Positions 42,675 through 52,246 of a stretch of DNA of 64,000 nt are shown here, piece after piece. The notes beneath the pieces were generated by a model. That model saw nothing but the letters and a program-made list of their open reading frames with translations, was not told the DNA's origin and did no database searches. Origin of the DNA: SKPS01 sp964469215 (GTDB lineage Bacteria > Bacteroidota > Bacteroidia > Bacteroidales > SKPS01); contig CAYXYB010000007.1 in the NCBI GenBank assembly GCA_964469215.1, forward strand, positions 54,875 to 118,874, written 5' to 3'. Numbering within the stretch: the stretch's first letter is position 1; every line of letters starts with the position of its first letter. The translations under genes and the position numbers were made by a program.

Positions 42675-44567
42675 TCAGTCTTTATCCGTATTTGCAGCTA
42701 CACCCTCACCCTGCTGGTATATCATAAATGGCAATGAGGGGCTTAGGATCATCTCACCACAGTTAAATTCATCCCATCTATTGTTTACAAGGTTAATTGT
42801 ATCCATGTTCATAACAACAAGATTTGGCCATTCGCGCAAAAAGTTATCATGTGACCGGGTTTTTCTGGTGGCGTCAAATCCTGCCACTGCTGAACCATCC
42901 GGTAATAATCCCATCAGATAATCCCTGCGGGGATCACTGTTGCCCGCAGCCAGCCATAGCCATGAAGAAACACTTAAACCGGAAGCTTCACTATCAAGGT
43001 AAATGATAAAACGTATGCCTGAACCTTCAGATTCTTTGGCAACCCTGTTGTGAATGTCACTGACTGATATACCGGGAGATTTGTCAACAAAAATAATTAT
43101 CGCAGGAATGTATTCAACACCGTGAATTTGAGAAACCTGTGCAACACCTTTCAAAGAGGCAGGCAAGGCTTTTAATCCGTCGGTAATGAAACAATTGACC
43201 GGCAATTGCCTGGAGTTGGTTGCATCGATGCACATCTTGCTGCCGTATGCAAATTCTTCTGCAGAATGATCGAGAACATCAAGTGGACCTTTGCTGAAAA
43301 ATATATCTTTCACCGGGTCAACGTTACCGGAAATTTCCCTAATGACCTGCCGGTAATTTTCAACATCGATGTTCTTATTCACAATTACAACAATCTTGTT
43401 CAACATCATCTGTCCGGCTCCCCAAAGCGCATTGGCTACCTTTTGAGGCTGTCCGGGATAGCTTTTCTCAACAGAAGCAATAACAAGGTTGTGAAACACC
43501 CCTTCAGCAGGCATATTCAATCCTCTGATTTCAACAGAAATTGCCTTTTGCAGAGGCATAAGGAATATTTTTTCAGTGGCTTTTCCGAGCCAGAGATCCT
43601 CCTGCGGCGGAATGCCTACTATTGTAGCAGGATAAATGGCATTTCGCCTGTGCGACATTGCTGTAACGTGAAACACAGGATATAAATCCTGCAGTGAATA
43701 GAAACCTGTATGGTCTCCGAAAGGTCCTTCATTACGTAGCAGTTCAGCAGTGTCCACATAACCTTCTATAACGATATCCGCACCGGCAGGGATCCAAATG
43801 TCGTTGGTGAGGGATTTCACCAGTCTCACACCCCTTTTTCTAACAAATCCTGCGAAAAGATTCTCGTTGATGAATGGAGGAAGTGGAGCTGTGGCAGCAT
43901 AGGTAAGCACCGGATCACCACCAAGGGTCACAGTTACAGGCATTATTTTACCCAACTCATTATACCGGCGGTAATGAGCGGCTCCGTCTTTATGAACATG
44001 CCAGTGCATGCCGGTGGTTCTTTTATCATACACTTGCATTCTGTACATTCCGGTATTCTGCTGACCGGTTATGGGATCAATGGTATGGACAAGCGGCAGT
44101 GTGATAAAAGGGCCACCATCATGAGGCCAGCATTTGAGAACAGGTAATAATGAGAGATCGGGTTCAGGAAGGATCACCTCCTGGCATGAGCCACGCCCTC
44201 GTACCTTTTTCGGCATCCACCTCATCATTCTTAAGGCATGTGGCAGGGTCGGTAGTTTTCGCCATATACCAGATTCTTTCAGCGGTGCCAGGCTTTCGAT
44301 GACAGAATCAAGCCGGGCAGGTATCTCATCCAGCGATTCAACACCCAAGGCTGCAGCAATGCGTTTATCTGAGGCGAAGGCGTTTATTAGCAAAGGAAAA
44401 GTGGTGCCATTATTACTGAAAAGAAGTGCAGGGCCGCCACCCTTTACCATTCTGTCGGCGATTTCAGTAATCTCAAGTTCAGGGCTTACCCTCGCATCAA
44501 TTCTTTTAAGCTCACCCATTGACTCAAGCCCTGTGACAAAGTCCTGTAAAGACTGGAACCTTAACAT
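42675..44567 (-). CDS. UbiD-family decarboxylase
   Basis: A 630-aa enzyme of the prenylated-FMN (UbiD/Fdc) family, which decarboxylates aromatic or unsaturated acids. The flavin-binding stretch (NTGMYRMQVYDKRTTGMHWH) and the catalytic acidic segment RNEGPFGDHTGFYS are intact; the C-terminal part (MCIDATNSRQLPVNCFITDG and later GLSVSSWLWLAAGN) is family-typical and slightly long. In anaerobic Bacteroidetes it could serve menaquinone synthesis or aromatic-acid metabolism; this is inference and the UbiX partner is not in the window. It starts 8 nt after the eno stop, so it is probably co-transcribed. Confidence 0.9.
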   Translation of the reverse strand: MLRFQSLQDFVTGLESMGELKRIDARVSPELEITEIADRMVKGGGPALLFSNNGTTFPLLINAFASDKRIAAALGVESLDEIPARLDSVIESLAPLKESGIWRKLPTLPHALRMMRWMPKKVRGRGSCQEVILPEPDLSLLPVLKCWPHDGGPFITLPLVHTIDPITGQQNTGMYRMQVYDKRTTGMHWHVHKDGAAHYRRYNELGKIMPVTVTLGGDPVLTYAATAPLPPFINENLFAGFVRKRGVRLVKSLTNDIWIPAGADIVIEGYVDTAELLRNEGPFGDHTGFYSLQDLYPVFHVTAMSHRRNAIYPATIVGIPPQEDLWLGKATEKIFLMPLQKAISVEIRGLNMPAEGVFHNLVIASVEKSYPGQPQKVANALWGAGQMMLNKIVVIVNKNIDVENYRQVIREISGNVDPVKDIFFSKGPLDVLDHSAEEFAYGSKMCIDATNSRQLPVNCFITDGLKALPASLKGVAQVSQIHGVEYIPAIIIFVDKSPGISVSDIHNRVAKESEGSGIRFIIYLDSEASGLSVSSWLWLAAGNSDPRRDYLMGLLPDGSAVAGFDATRKTRSHDNFLREWPNLVVMNMDTINLVNNRWDEFNCGEMILSPSLPFMIYQQGEGVAANTDKD

Positions 44568-44575
44568 TTCCTGAA

Positions 44576-45865
44576 CTATCTCATGTACCTGAAGTTTCTT
44601 CCGGGATAATACGCCTGGTCATCAAGCATCTCTTCAATTCTGAGAAGCCTGTTATATTTTGCAATCCTGTCTGACCTGCTGGCTGAGCCTGTTTTAATAA
44701 GACCAGTATTAAGAGCAACAGAGAGGTCGGCAATGGTTGTGTCTTCAGTTTCACCGGAGCGGTGGCTGATAACGGAAGTATAACCATTACGGATAGCCAT
44801 GTCAACGGCATCAATGGTTTCTGTTAGAGTTCCTATCTGATTTACCTTTATCAGTATTGAATTACAAATCCCCTCTTTAATTCCCCTTTTAAGACGATCG
44901 GTGTTGGTGACAAAAATGTCATCACCAACAATTTGAACTTTATCTCCAAGCTCGGTAGTCATCAATTTAAATCCGTCCCAGTCATCCTCTGCCATTCCAT
45001 CTTCTATTGACAGGATTGGAAATCTTTTAACCCAGTCTTTGAAAAAGTCGACCATTTGCCCAGGAGTCAGTTTTTCTCCTGAAGACCAGTGAAGGTGGTA
45101 TACATTTTCTTCAGGGAGGAAATACTCTGATGCTGCCGGGTCAAGGGCAATAGCCACATCATCACCCGGTTTATATCCGGCTTTTTCAATTGCCTGAAGA
45201 ATAAAGAGTATTGCCTCTTCATTATTTTTTAAATTTGGTGCAAAACCACCCTCATCACCCACATTGGTTGAATGTCCCTTGGCCTTGAGAACACTTTTCA
45301 GGTTATGGAACACCTCTGCACCCATCCTTATCGCCTGAGAGAAGCTTTCTGCGCCCACAGGCATAATCATGAACTCCTGGAAATCGATGCTGTTGTCAGC
45401 ATGCGAGCCACCATTTAATATGTTCATCATTGGTATCGGAAGAGTATGGGCATTAACTCCGCCAATATACCGGAACAACGACTGGTCTGTCTCCTGAGCT
45501 GCTGCAGATGCGCAGGCAAGAGATACCCCGATGATGGCATTGGCTCCCAGATTCGATTTATTGGGTGAACCGTCAATTTCCATCATTGCATTATCAATGG
45601 AACGCTGCGCAACGACAGACATTCCCTGCAACTCTTTGGACAATATTGTATTCACATTATCAACTGCCTTGAGAACACCTTTGCCGAGATAAAAACCTTT
45701 ATCGCCATCGCGTAATTCCACGGCTTCATGTGTGCCGGTTGAGGCACCCGAAGGCACAGCGGCCCTCCCTATTATTCCATTTTGTGTTAGTACATCGACC
45801 TCAATTGTGGGATTACCACGGGAATCGAGAATCTGCCTTGCATGAATGTCTGCTATAATGCTCAT
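44576..45865 (-). CDS. eno: Enolase
   Basis: A 429-aa glycolytic enzyme interconverting 2-phosphoglycerate and phosphoenolpyruvate, needing Mg2+. Signature ILIKVNQIGTLTET and SHRSGETEDTTIADLSV, GASTGTHEAVELRDG near the N-terminus and the metal Asp in IALDPAASE and SIEDGMAEDDWDG are all present; length is normal. It lies after rplQ but a terminator-like hairpin (about 45911-45945) separates them. Its own promoter is not obvious. Confidence 0.98.
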   Translation of the reverse strand: MSIIADIHARQILDSRGNPTIEVDVLTQNGIIGRAAVPSGASTGTHEAVELRDGDKGFYLGKGVLKAVDNVNTILSKELQGMSVVAQRSIDNAMMEIDGSPNKSNLGANAIIGVSLACASAAAQETDQSLFRYIGGVNAHTLPIPMMNILNGGSHADNSIDFQEFMIMPVGAESFSQAIRMGAEVFHNLKSVLKAKGHSTNVGDEGGFAPNLKNNEEAILFILQAIEKAGYKPGDDVAIALDPAASEYFLPEENVYHLHWSSGEKLTPGQMVDFFKDWVKRFPILSIEDGMAEDDWDGFKLMTTELGDKVQIVGDDIFVTNTDRLKRGIKEGICNSILIKVNQIGTLTETIDAVDMAIRNGYTSVISHRSGETEDTTIADLSVALNTGLIKTGSASRSDRIAKYNRLLRIEEMLDDQAYYPGRNFRYMR

Positions 45866-45910
45866 GTTATTATTGTTAAATGGTTAATATCAATTATCAA
45901 TCTATTAAAA

Positions 45911-45945
45911 CAAAAAGGGGTAAGGTACAAAATGCACCGCCCCTT
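45911..45945 (-). terminator. Terminator between rplQ and eno
   Basis: On the minus strand AAGGGG pairs with CCCCTT, with a further GGTGC/GTACC pairing (one G-U) inside and a T-rich run after the stem (TTTTTG, TTTT). It lies about 40 nt after the rplQ stop and should end the ribosomal transcript. Confidence 0.6.
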
Positions 45946-45981
45946 CCAAGAGTTTAAAACCGGTTTGTTTGCAACCAGGTT

Positions 45982-46668
45982 TTATTCCTTTCTTTCTTCT
46001 TCTTCAGCCGCAGCTTCATCACCCTCTTCACCCTGGTTCATTGGTTCAGTGTCGGAGGTTTCTGCTGACGGTTCCTGTTCTTCTGCTTCAGGGGCTTCAG
46101 CAACCATTTCCTCAGATGCAGGCTCAACAATTTCGGAAACAGATTCTTCAACCTCAACTGGCTCTTCAATTACCAAATCTTCCTGCTTTTGTTTAAGCAC
46201 TGATGTAGAAACTGCTTTTCCGGTTAATTCTGCTTCTGGAGCACCTTTTCTGCCACCACGACGGGTACGCTTTGCACCCTTCTGTTGCATAGAAGAACTT
46301 ATATACAGCTCGTTGAAATCAACGAGTTCAATAAAGCACATCGGTGCATTATCACCAAGCCGGTTTCCTGTTTTCAGTATCCGTGTATATCCACCCGGAC
46401 GATCTGCAACCTTTTGTGAAACAACCCTGAAGAGTTCCGTAACTGCCTTGTTGTCCTGAAGATAACTGAATACTTCCCTTCGGTTGTGGGTAGTATCCTC
46501 CTTAGAACGGGTAATCAGGGGTTCAACGTAAACACGCAGTGCTTTTGCTTTTGCAAGTGTCGTGCTTATACGTTTGTGTATTATCAGAGATGATGCCATA
46601 TTCGACAACATCGCCTTTCTGTGGGAACTGGTTCTACCCAGATGATTTATCGTTTTTCGATGTCTCAT
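45982..46668 (-). CDS. rplQ: 50S ribosomal protein L17 with long acidic tail
   Basis: The L17 core (residues 1-130; RHRKTINHLGRTSSHRKAML, LITRSKEDTTHNRREVFSYL, GGYTRILKTGNRLGDNAPMC) is clear. About 100 further residues follow: a basic linker (KRTRRGGRKG) and a strongly acidic, Glu/Ala-rich tail (EEPVEVEESVSEIV and similar). E. coli L17 is 127 aa; Bacteroidetes often have extensions, this one being long at 228 aa. It is the last gene of the ribosomal super-operon. Confidence 0.97.
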   Translation of the reverse strand: MRHRKTINHLGRTSSHRKAMLSNMASSLIIHKRISTTLAKAKALRVYVEPLITRSKEDTTHNRREVFSYLQDNKAVTELFRVVSQKVADRPGGYTRILKTGNRLGDNAPMCFIELVDFNELYISSSMQQKGAKRTRRGGRKGAPEAELTGKAVSTSVLKQKQEDLVIEEPVEVEESVSEIVEPASEEMVAEAPEAEEQEPSAETSDTEPMNQGEEGDEAAAEEEERKE

Positions 46669-46699
46669 ATCACTTCAATATTGTTTTCCTGTTCAACTT

Positions 46700-47692
46700 C
46701 TATTCCTTATCCAGTTTGTATTTTTCCACATTCATCCCGAACGTGAGATTCTTTGATTTAACCAGTTCATCTAGTTCTGTAAGGGATTTCTTGCCGAAAT
46801 TCCTGAATTTTAAAAGATCATTTCTATTATATCTCACAAGTTCTCCAAGTGTTTCAACCTCTGCAGCCTTGAGGCAGTTCAGAGCCCTTACCGACAGATC
46901 CATGTCGATAAGTTTTGTTTTGAGCAACTGTCTCATGTGGAGTGATGATTCATCAAATTCCTCGGTAGTGACTTTCTCTTCAAAGTCGATGGTAATTCTC
47001 TCATCGGAGAAAAGCAGGAAATGATGAATAAGGATTTTCGCAGCCTCCTTCAGAGCATCTTTCGGATGAATTGAACCATCGGTAACAATCTCAAGAATAA
47101 GTTTCTCATAGTCGGTTTTCTGCTCAACACGGAAGTTCTCAACGGTATATTTCACATTTCTGATCGGCGTATAAATAGCGTCTATTGCAATGGTTCCTAT
47201 GGGAGCATTGGCAGATTTGTTCTCTTCAGCAGGAACATAGCCTCTCCCCTTTTCGATCAGGAACTCCATATTTAGTGTTACTGAAGGCTCCATTTTACAG
47301 ATAACCAGTTCAGGGTTTAAAACCTGGAAGCTGCTAAGGAACCGGTTCATGTCACCTGCCTTAAAAACATCCTGGCCTGAGATCGAAACATTTACCTTCT
47401 CGATTGCGTTGTCTTCAATCTGCTGCTTAAACCTGATCTGTTTAAGATTCAGCACAATTTCAACAACATCTTCAACCACCCCTTTGATAGTTGAGAACTC
47501 CTGTTCAACACCTGCAATCCTTATTGATGTTATTGCAAACCCTTCCAGAGAAGAGAGCAGAATCCTTCGGAGTGCATTGCCAATGGTGATGCCGTATCCA
47601 GGTTCAAGTGGACGGAATTCGAACCTTCCCCGGAAAGGAGTCTCTTCGAGCATAATCACCTTATCTGGTTTCTGAAACGCTATTATTGCCAT
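46700..47692 (-). CDS. rpoA: RNA polymerase alpha subunit
   Basis: A 330-aa subunit that scaffolds RNA polymerase assembly and contacts promoter DNA. N-terminal domain: FEFRPLEPGYGITIGNALRR and LLSSLEGFAITSIRI; C-terminal domain with the helix-hairpin-helix (ALNCLKAAEVETLGELV, KFRNFGKKSLTELDELV). Normal length; between rpsD and rplQ as usual. Confidence 0.99.
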   Translation of the reverse strand: MAIIAFQKPDKVIMLEETPFRGRFEFRPLEPGYGITIGNALRRILLSSLEGFAITSIRIAGVEQEFSTIKGVVEDVVEIVLNLKQIRFKQQIEDNAIEKVNVSISGQDVFKAGDMNRFLSSFQVLNPELVICKMEPSVTLNMEFLIEKGRGYVPAEENKSANAPIGTIAIDAIYTPIRNVKYTVENFRVEQKTDYEKLILEIVTDGSIHPKDALKEAAKILIHHFLLFSDERITIDFEEKVTTEEFDESSLHMRQLLKTKLIDMDLSVRALNCLKAAEVETLGELVRYNRNDLLKFRNFGKKSLTELDELVKSKNLTFGMNVEKYKLDKE

Positions 47693-47740
47693 GTGTTCAG
47701 ATCCTATATTAAGTTATATAAAAAAATTAACTGCCATTCA

Positions 47741-48346
47741 TTATTTCGAGTAAAGCTCAACTATAAGCTGTTCCTTGATGTTTTCAGGGATCTCTTCCCG
47801 TGTTGGTATAGAAATAACCTTTCCAGCCTTCAGCGCGTCATCCCATTCCAGCCATCCGTATTTATGGCCTCTGCCTGCAAGCGAATCGGTGATTACTTCA
47901 AGGGATTTCGATTTTTCCCTTACACTAATAACATCCAACACTTTAGCTTCATAAGAGGGGATGTTCACAGTTTCGCCATTCACCTGAATGTGTTTATGGG
48001 ATACAAGTTGACGGGCGGCTCGCCTTGATGGGGCAATACCCATGCGGAACACCAGGTTATCGAGACGCATCTCACAAAGCTGCAATAATATTTCACCGGT
48101 GATACCGGCCTTGCTTGAAGCTCTCTTAAAGATGTTTCTGAACTGCCTTTCGAGTATTCCATATGTGTACTTTGCTTTCTGTTTCTCCAGAAGCTGCATT
48201 CCGTACTCTGAGGTTTTCTTCCTGCGCTTATTCAATCCATGCATCCCAGGCGGATATTTCTTTTTCTCAAAATGCCTGTCAGCACCAAATATTGGTTCGC
48301 CGAATTTCCTTGCGATTTTTGTTTGTGGGCCGGTATACCTTGCCAT
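47741..48346 (-). CDS. rpsD: 30S ribosomal protein S4
   Basis: A 201-aa primary 16S rRNA-binding protein. S4 domain in RLDNLVFRMGIAPSRRAARQLVSHKHIQVNGE. The N-terminal region (ARYTGPQTKIARKFGEPI) lacks the four cysteines of zinc-binding S4, so this is the zinc-free type. Confidence 0.99.
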   Translation of the reverse strand: MARYTGPQTKIARKFGEPIFGADRHFEKKKYPPGMHGLNKRRKKTSEYGMQLLEKQKAKYTYGILERQFRNIFKRASSKAGITGEILLQLCEMRLDNLVFRMGIAPSRRAARQLVSHKHIQVNGETVNIPSYEAKVLDVISVREKSKSLEVITDSLAGRGHKYGWLEWDDALKAGKVISIPTREEIPENIKEQLIVELYSK

Positions 48347-48394
48347 AATCTATATTCCGTTTTCTGATAATGATAATACTCTGATTTCTGATAC

Positions 48395-48784
48395 TTAAAC
48401 TCTCCTGCGTTTGGGTGGCCTGCAACCATTATGTGGCAGAGGTGTTATGTCGTTGATCTCCATAACCTCTATACCTGCCGAATGGATGGTCCTGATCGCT
48501 GACTCACGCCCTGAACCCGGGCCCTTGACATAAACCTTTACCTTCCTCAAACCAGCATCAAAGGCAACTTTGGATGCATCCTGCGCAGCCATCTGTGCCG
48601 CATACGGTGTGTTTTTCTTCGATCCTCTGAAACCCATCTTACCTGCCGATGACCATGAAATAACCTGGCCCGAATCGTTCGTCAGCGATACAATGATGTT
48701 GTTGAAAGAGGCCTGTATAAAAGCCTTGCCTACAGGATCAACCTTTACTACACGCTTTTTTGTGCTTCGTGTGTTCTTAGCCAT
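48395..48784 (-). CDS. rpsK: 30S ribosomal protein S11
   Basis: A 129-aa protein of the 30S platform near the mRNA exit. Signatures TNDSGQVISWSSAGKMGFRG and KGPGSGRESAIRTIHSAGIE plus the basic tail HNGCRPPKRRRV. Between rpsM and rpsD, as is standard. Confidence 0.99.
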   Translation of the reverse strand: MAKNTRSTKKRVVKVDPVGKAFIQASFNNIIVSLTNDSGQVISWSSAGKMGFRGSKKNTPYAAQMAAQDASKVAFDAGLRKVKVYVKGPGSGRESAIRTIHSAGIEVMEINDITPLPHNGCRPPKRRRV

Positions 48785-48822
48785 AATCTTACTATTATTC
48801 TCTCAATGTTATAATTCAGTTT

Positions 48823-49203
48823 TTAACCTTTAACGGCTTTCTTCTTATTTGCCACAGTCTTTTTCCTTCCCTTGCGGGTACGTGCATTGTTTTTGGTACT
48901 CTGTCCACGTAACGGCAAACCAATCCTGTGCCTGATACCCCGGTAGGACCCGATATCCATTAACCTTTTAATGTTCATCTGCACTTCCGAACGCAATGCT
49001 CCTTCAATCTTAAGATGGTCGTTGATGTATGTTCGAACCAGATTCTGCTCATCATCGGTCCAGTCCTGAACACGCTTGTTGGGGTCAATATTTACGGCCT
49101 TCAGTATTTGTGAAGCTGTACTACGGCCAATGCCATAAATATAGGTGAGAGATACTTCTCCTCTCTTGTTTCGTGGTATGTCAATACCTGCTATCCTTGC
49201 CAT
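48823..49203 (-). CDS. rpsM: 30S ribosomal protein S13
   Basis: A 126-aa head protein contacting the 50S and tRNA. Starts ARIAGIDIPRNKRGEVSLTY and has the helix-hairpin segment YGIGRSTASQIL; C-terminal GLPLRGQSTKNNARTRKGRK contacts P-site tRNA. Normal length. Confidence 0.99.
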   Translation of the reverse strand: MARIAGIDIPRNKRGEVSLTYIYGIGRSTASQILKAVNIDPNKRVQDWTDDEQNLVRTYINDHLKIEGALRSEVQMNIKRLMDIGSYRGIRHRIGLPLRGQSTKNNARTRKGRKKTVANKKKAVKG

Positions 49204-49236
49204 ATCAAGAGTTTTATTTTGTTTTCACTATGTTAA

Positions 49237-49353
49237 TCAACCCTGACGTTGCTTGTACTTAGGGTTCTTCTTGTTGATGACATAAATCTTTCCCTTCCGT
49301 CTGACAATCTTGTCTTCCGGTGTCCGTTTCTTTACTGAGGCTCTGATCTTCAT
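49237..49353 (-). CDS. rpmJ: 50S ribosomal protein L36 (zinc-free type)
   Basis: A 38-aa protein too short for ordinary length cut-offs: MKIRASVKKRTPEDKIVRRK, then KGKIYVINKKNPKYKQRQG-like ending. The usual C-x2-C...C...H zinc site of L36 is absent: the positions are Thr/Pro, Asn and Tyr. It lies between infA and rpsM, the canonical place. Confidence 0.95.
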   Translation of the reverse strand: MKIRASVKKRTPEDKIVRRKGKIYVINKKNPKYKQRQG

Positions 49354-49373
49354 GTCTTTATCTATTTATTGTT

Positions 49374-49592
49374 TTACTTATACCTGTATGTTATTCTTCC
49401 CTTTGTGAGATCGTAAGGCGACATTTCCATTTTCACACGGTCACCCGGAAGTATCCTTATGTAGTGCATACGCATCTTGCCTGAGATGTGTGCTGTGATC
49501 ACATGACCATTCTCCAGCTCGACGCGAAACATTGCATTGCCCAGCGATTCTATCACTGTGCCGTCTACCTCAATGGATTTCTGTTTAGACAT
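49374..49592 (-). CDS. infA: Translation initiation factor IF-1
   Basis: A 72-aa OB-fold factor that binds the 30S A site during initiation. Blocks VDGTVIESLGNAMFRVELEN, GHVITAHISGKMRMHYIRIL and DLTKGRITYRYK match the family; length is exact. It is 6 nt from the map gene. Confidence 0.99.
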   Translation of the reverse strand: MSKQKSIEVDGTVIESLGNAMFRVELENGHVITAHISGKMRMHYIRILPGDRVKMEMSPYDLTKGRITYRYK

Positions 49593-49598
49593 ACAATC

Positions 49599-50387
49599 CT
49601 AACTTTTTTTACTCAAAACTTCATCAATATATTTAAATGTTGACAAGACCTCTGCTTTACCACGCTTTACTACCACCGCATGTTCAAAGTGTGCGGAAGG
49701 CAACCTGTCGTGGGTCCGTATCGTCCAGCCATCGCTATCCTGGCTTATTACTCTTGTGCCAAGGTTCACCATTGGCTCAATGCAGATAACCAATCCTTCC
49801 CGAAGCTTTGCACCTGAACCTCTTTTTCCGTAATTCATAACCTCGGGTTTTTCATGAAGTTTCTTCCCGATGCCATGCCCTACAAGTTCGCGCACAACGC
49901 TAAAGCCATGGCTTTCCACGTAGCTTTGAATCGCATAGCCGACATCACCCAACCTGTTACCGGCAACAGCGGCATCAATACCTCTGTTCAGTGACTCACG
50001 GGTTACGCTGACCAACTCTGCAACACGGGGATGCAATTCGCCGATAGCGAAGGTGAATGCTGAGTCACCGTAGTAACCATTTAATATTACTCCGCAATCT
50101 ACTGACACCACATCACCCTCCTTAACCAGTCGCTTACCCGGTATTCCATGTACAACCTCCTCGTTCACCGAAACACAAAGTGTCGCAGGAAACCCATTGT
50201 AACCTTTGAATCCGGGCACACCACCGTGATCCCTGATGAAAGTCTCAGCTAACTTATCAAGCGCTTTAGTGCTAACACCTGGTGCTATCATACCTGCAAC
50301 CTCTGCAAGGGTCTTTCCAACAAGTAAAGAACTCTTTTTTATAAGTTCGATCTGCTCTTCAGACTTATATATTGTCTTGTCAAACAT
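49599..50387 (-). CDS. map: Methionine aminopeptidase, type I
   Basis: A 262-aa dinuclear metalloenzyme removing the initiator Met. Ligands: Asp in VSVDCG, Asp in YGDSAFTF, His in VGHGIGKKLHE, Glu in CIEPM and Glu in HFEHAVVV. No zinc-finger N-terminal extension. It stands between secY and infA, as in many Bacteroidetes. Confidence 0.98.
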   Translation of the reverse strand: MFDKTIYKSEEQIELIKKSSLLVGKTLAEVAGMIAPGVSTKALDKLAETFIRDHGGVPGFKGYNGFPATLCVSVNEEVVHGIPGKRLVKEGDVVSVDCGVILNGYYGDSAFTFAIGELHPRVAELVSVTRESLNRGIDAAVAGNRLGDVGYAIQSYVESHGFSVVRELVGHGIGKKLHEKPEVMNYGKRGSGAKLREGLVICIEPMVNLGTRVISQDSDGWTIRTHDRLPSAHFEHAVVVKRGKAEVLSTFKYIDEVLSKKS

Positions 50388-50404
50388 CTCTGAACGTTCA
50401 TCTC

Positions 50405-51766
50405 CTATCCGGAAAAACTGCCCGACCGGCCTTTGATCCGGCCCGACTTCGTCAATCCGTCATAATGTCGCATCATTAAATGACTCTCTATCTGCTGAAG
50501 AGTGTCGAGTATTACACCTACCATGATCAACAACGATGTGCCACCATAGAACTGGGCAAACTGGGAATTAACACCTGCCAGACGGATAATGGCAGGTAAA
50601 ACAGCCACAAAAGCAAGGAAAACAGACCCTGGAAGAGTTATCTTCGATAGTATACCGTCAAGATACTGGGCAGTTTTCTTACCCGGTTTTATCCCAGGGA
50701 TGAATCCCCCGTTTTTCTTCATGTCATCTGCCATCTGTGTTGGGTTGATGGTGATAGCAGTATAAAAATAGGTGAATGCTATAATGAGTATTGCGAACAC
50801 AAAGTTATACCAGAAACCGTTATAGTCTGCAAAAGCCCTTGCAAAACCAGACATCGTTTCCGAGGATGCAAAGCCGGCAATTGTGATGGGGAGAAACATA
50901 ATTGCCTGTGCGAAGATAATGGGCATTACCCCGGCAGCATTTACCTTAAGTGGGACATACTGTCTGACACCACCATATTGCTTGTTACCAACTATTCGTT
51001 TTGCAAACTGCACAGGTACCCGGCGGGTGCCCTGAACCAACAGGATACACACCAGAATAACCACAATAAGAACAACAATTTCTACAAGGAAGATCACGAG
51101 GCCGCCACCCTGGCTTTCCATCCGGCTTGCAAATTCAGCCACAAGTGCAAAAGGTAGTCTGGCGATAATGCCAACCATGATTATCAGAGAGATGCCATTC
51201 CCAATACCTTTGTCGGTGATCCTTTCCCCCAGCCACATAACAAACATCGATCCTGCTGTGAGAATAAGTATTGAAGTAATGCCAAATGTAGAAAAGATCC
51301 CGACATTTGCATTCTGAATAAACGGATAGATATTCTCGGGCCGGATGGTATTAACCAGGTTTGAAATATAGGCAGGAGACTGGAAGATGAGGATGATCAC
51401 AGTAAGATATCTTGTTATCTGATTCATCTTTTTCCTGCCACTCTCCCCTTCACGTTGCAGTTTCTGGAAATAGGGAATTGCCATCCCAAGTAACTGCACC
51501 ACGATTGAGGCGCTGATATAAGGCATGATTCCCAGTGCAAATATCGAAGCGTTGGAGAATGCTCCACCTGAGAACATATTTATAAGTCCCATCAGACCTG
51601 AATCGGTCTGACTCTGAAGGGCAGCTAGCCCGGAAGGATTAACCCCTGGAAGCACAACATATGATCCTACCCTGTAAATAAGGATAATACCTATCGTATA
51701 AAGGATACGTTTCCTGAGGTCCTCAATTTTATAAATATTCCTGATGGTCTGGATAAATCTCTTCAT
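50405..51766 (-). CDS. secY: Protein translocase subunit SecY
   Basis: A 453-aa, ten-helix channel subunit of the Sec translocon. Family blocks near the N-terminus (LPGVNPSGLAAL, MFSGGAFSNASIFALGIMPY) and GERITDKGIGNGISLIIMVG are present, as is the plug/cytoplasmic loop region with NPTQMADDMKKNGGFIPGIK. Lies between rplO and map. Confidence 0.99.
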   Translation of the reverse strand: MKRFIQTIRNIYKIEDLRKRILYTIGIILIYRVGSYVVLPGVNPSGLAALQSQTDSGLMGLINMFSGGAFSNASIFALGIMPYISASIVVQLLGMAIPYFQKLQREGESGRKKMNQITRYLTVIILIFQSPAYISNLVNTIRPENIYPFIQNANVGIFSTFGITSILILTAGSMFVMWLGERITDKGIGNGISLIIMVGIIARLPFALVAEFASRMESQGGGLVIFLVEIVVLIVVILVCILLVQGTRRVPVQFAKRIVGNKQYGGVRQYVPLKVNAAGVMPIIFAQAIMFLPITIAGFASSETMSGFARAFADYNGFWYNFVFAILIIAFTYFYTAITINPTQMADDMKKNGGFIPGIKPGKKTAQYLDGILSKITLPGSVFLAFVAVLPAIIRLAGVNSQFAQFYGGTSLLIMVGVILDTLQQIESHLMMRHYDGLTKSGRIKGRSGSFSG

Positions 51767-51772
51767 GAGCGA

Positions 51773-52222
51773 TTATGATATAATGGTTGCAACACCTCCT
51801 TGAGCTTCGATGGCTTTAACTGCAGAAGCTGAAAACGCATGAGCGCTTACATTCAGCTTTGTGGTCAGGGTGCCACGCCCCAGAATCTTAATCCTGTCGG
51901 CCTTGCCGGCAAGGCCGTGGTTAACAAGCACCTCTGCGTCAATAGCCTCAAGATTGAACTGTTTCGCGAGCTTTTGCAATGTGTCGATGTTAATACCATG
52001 GTATTCAACCCTGTTAATATTTTTGAACCCGAATTTTGGCACACGCCGGTAAAGAGGCATCTGCCCCCCTTCAAATCCCATTTTGGATTTGTAACCAGAC
52101 CTCGATTTAGCCCCTTTATGGCCGCGTGTGGATGTTCCACCAGTTCCGGAGCCCTGCCCACGACCAATTCGTTTCTCTTTCTTTATAGAACCTTCTGCAG
52201 GTTTAAGATTGCTAAGATCCAT
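51773..52222 (-). CDS. rplO: 50S ribosomal protein L15
   Basis: A 149-aa protein. N-terminal glycine/basic-rich extended part (KRIGRGQGSGTGGTSTRGHK) and globular C-terminal domain (VLVNHGLAGKADRIKILGRG) are typical. It is 6 nt from secY. Confidence 0.99.
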   Translation of the reverse strand: MDLSNLKPAEGSIKKEKRIGRGQGSGTGGTSTRGHKGAKSRSGYKSKMGFEGGQMPLYRRVPKFGFKNINRVEYHGINIDTLQKLAKQFNLEAIDAEVLVNHGLAGKADRIKILGRGTLTTKLNVSAHAFSASAVKAIEAQGGVATIIS

Positions 52223-52246
52223 ATTATGTTTGACTTATAATGATTA

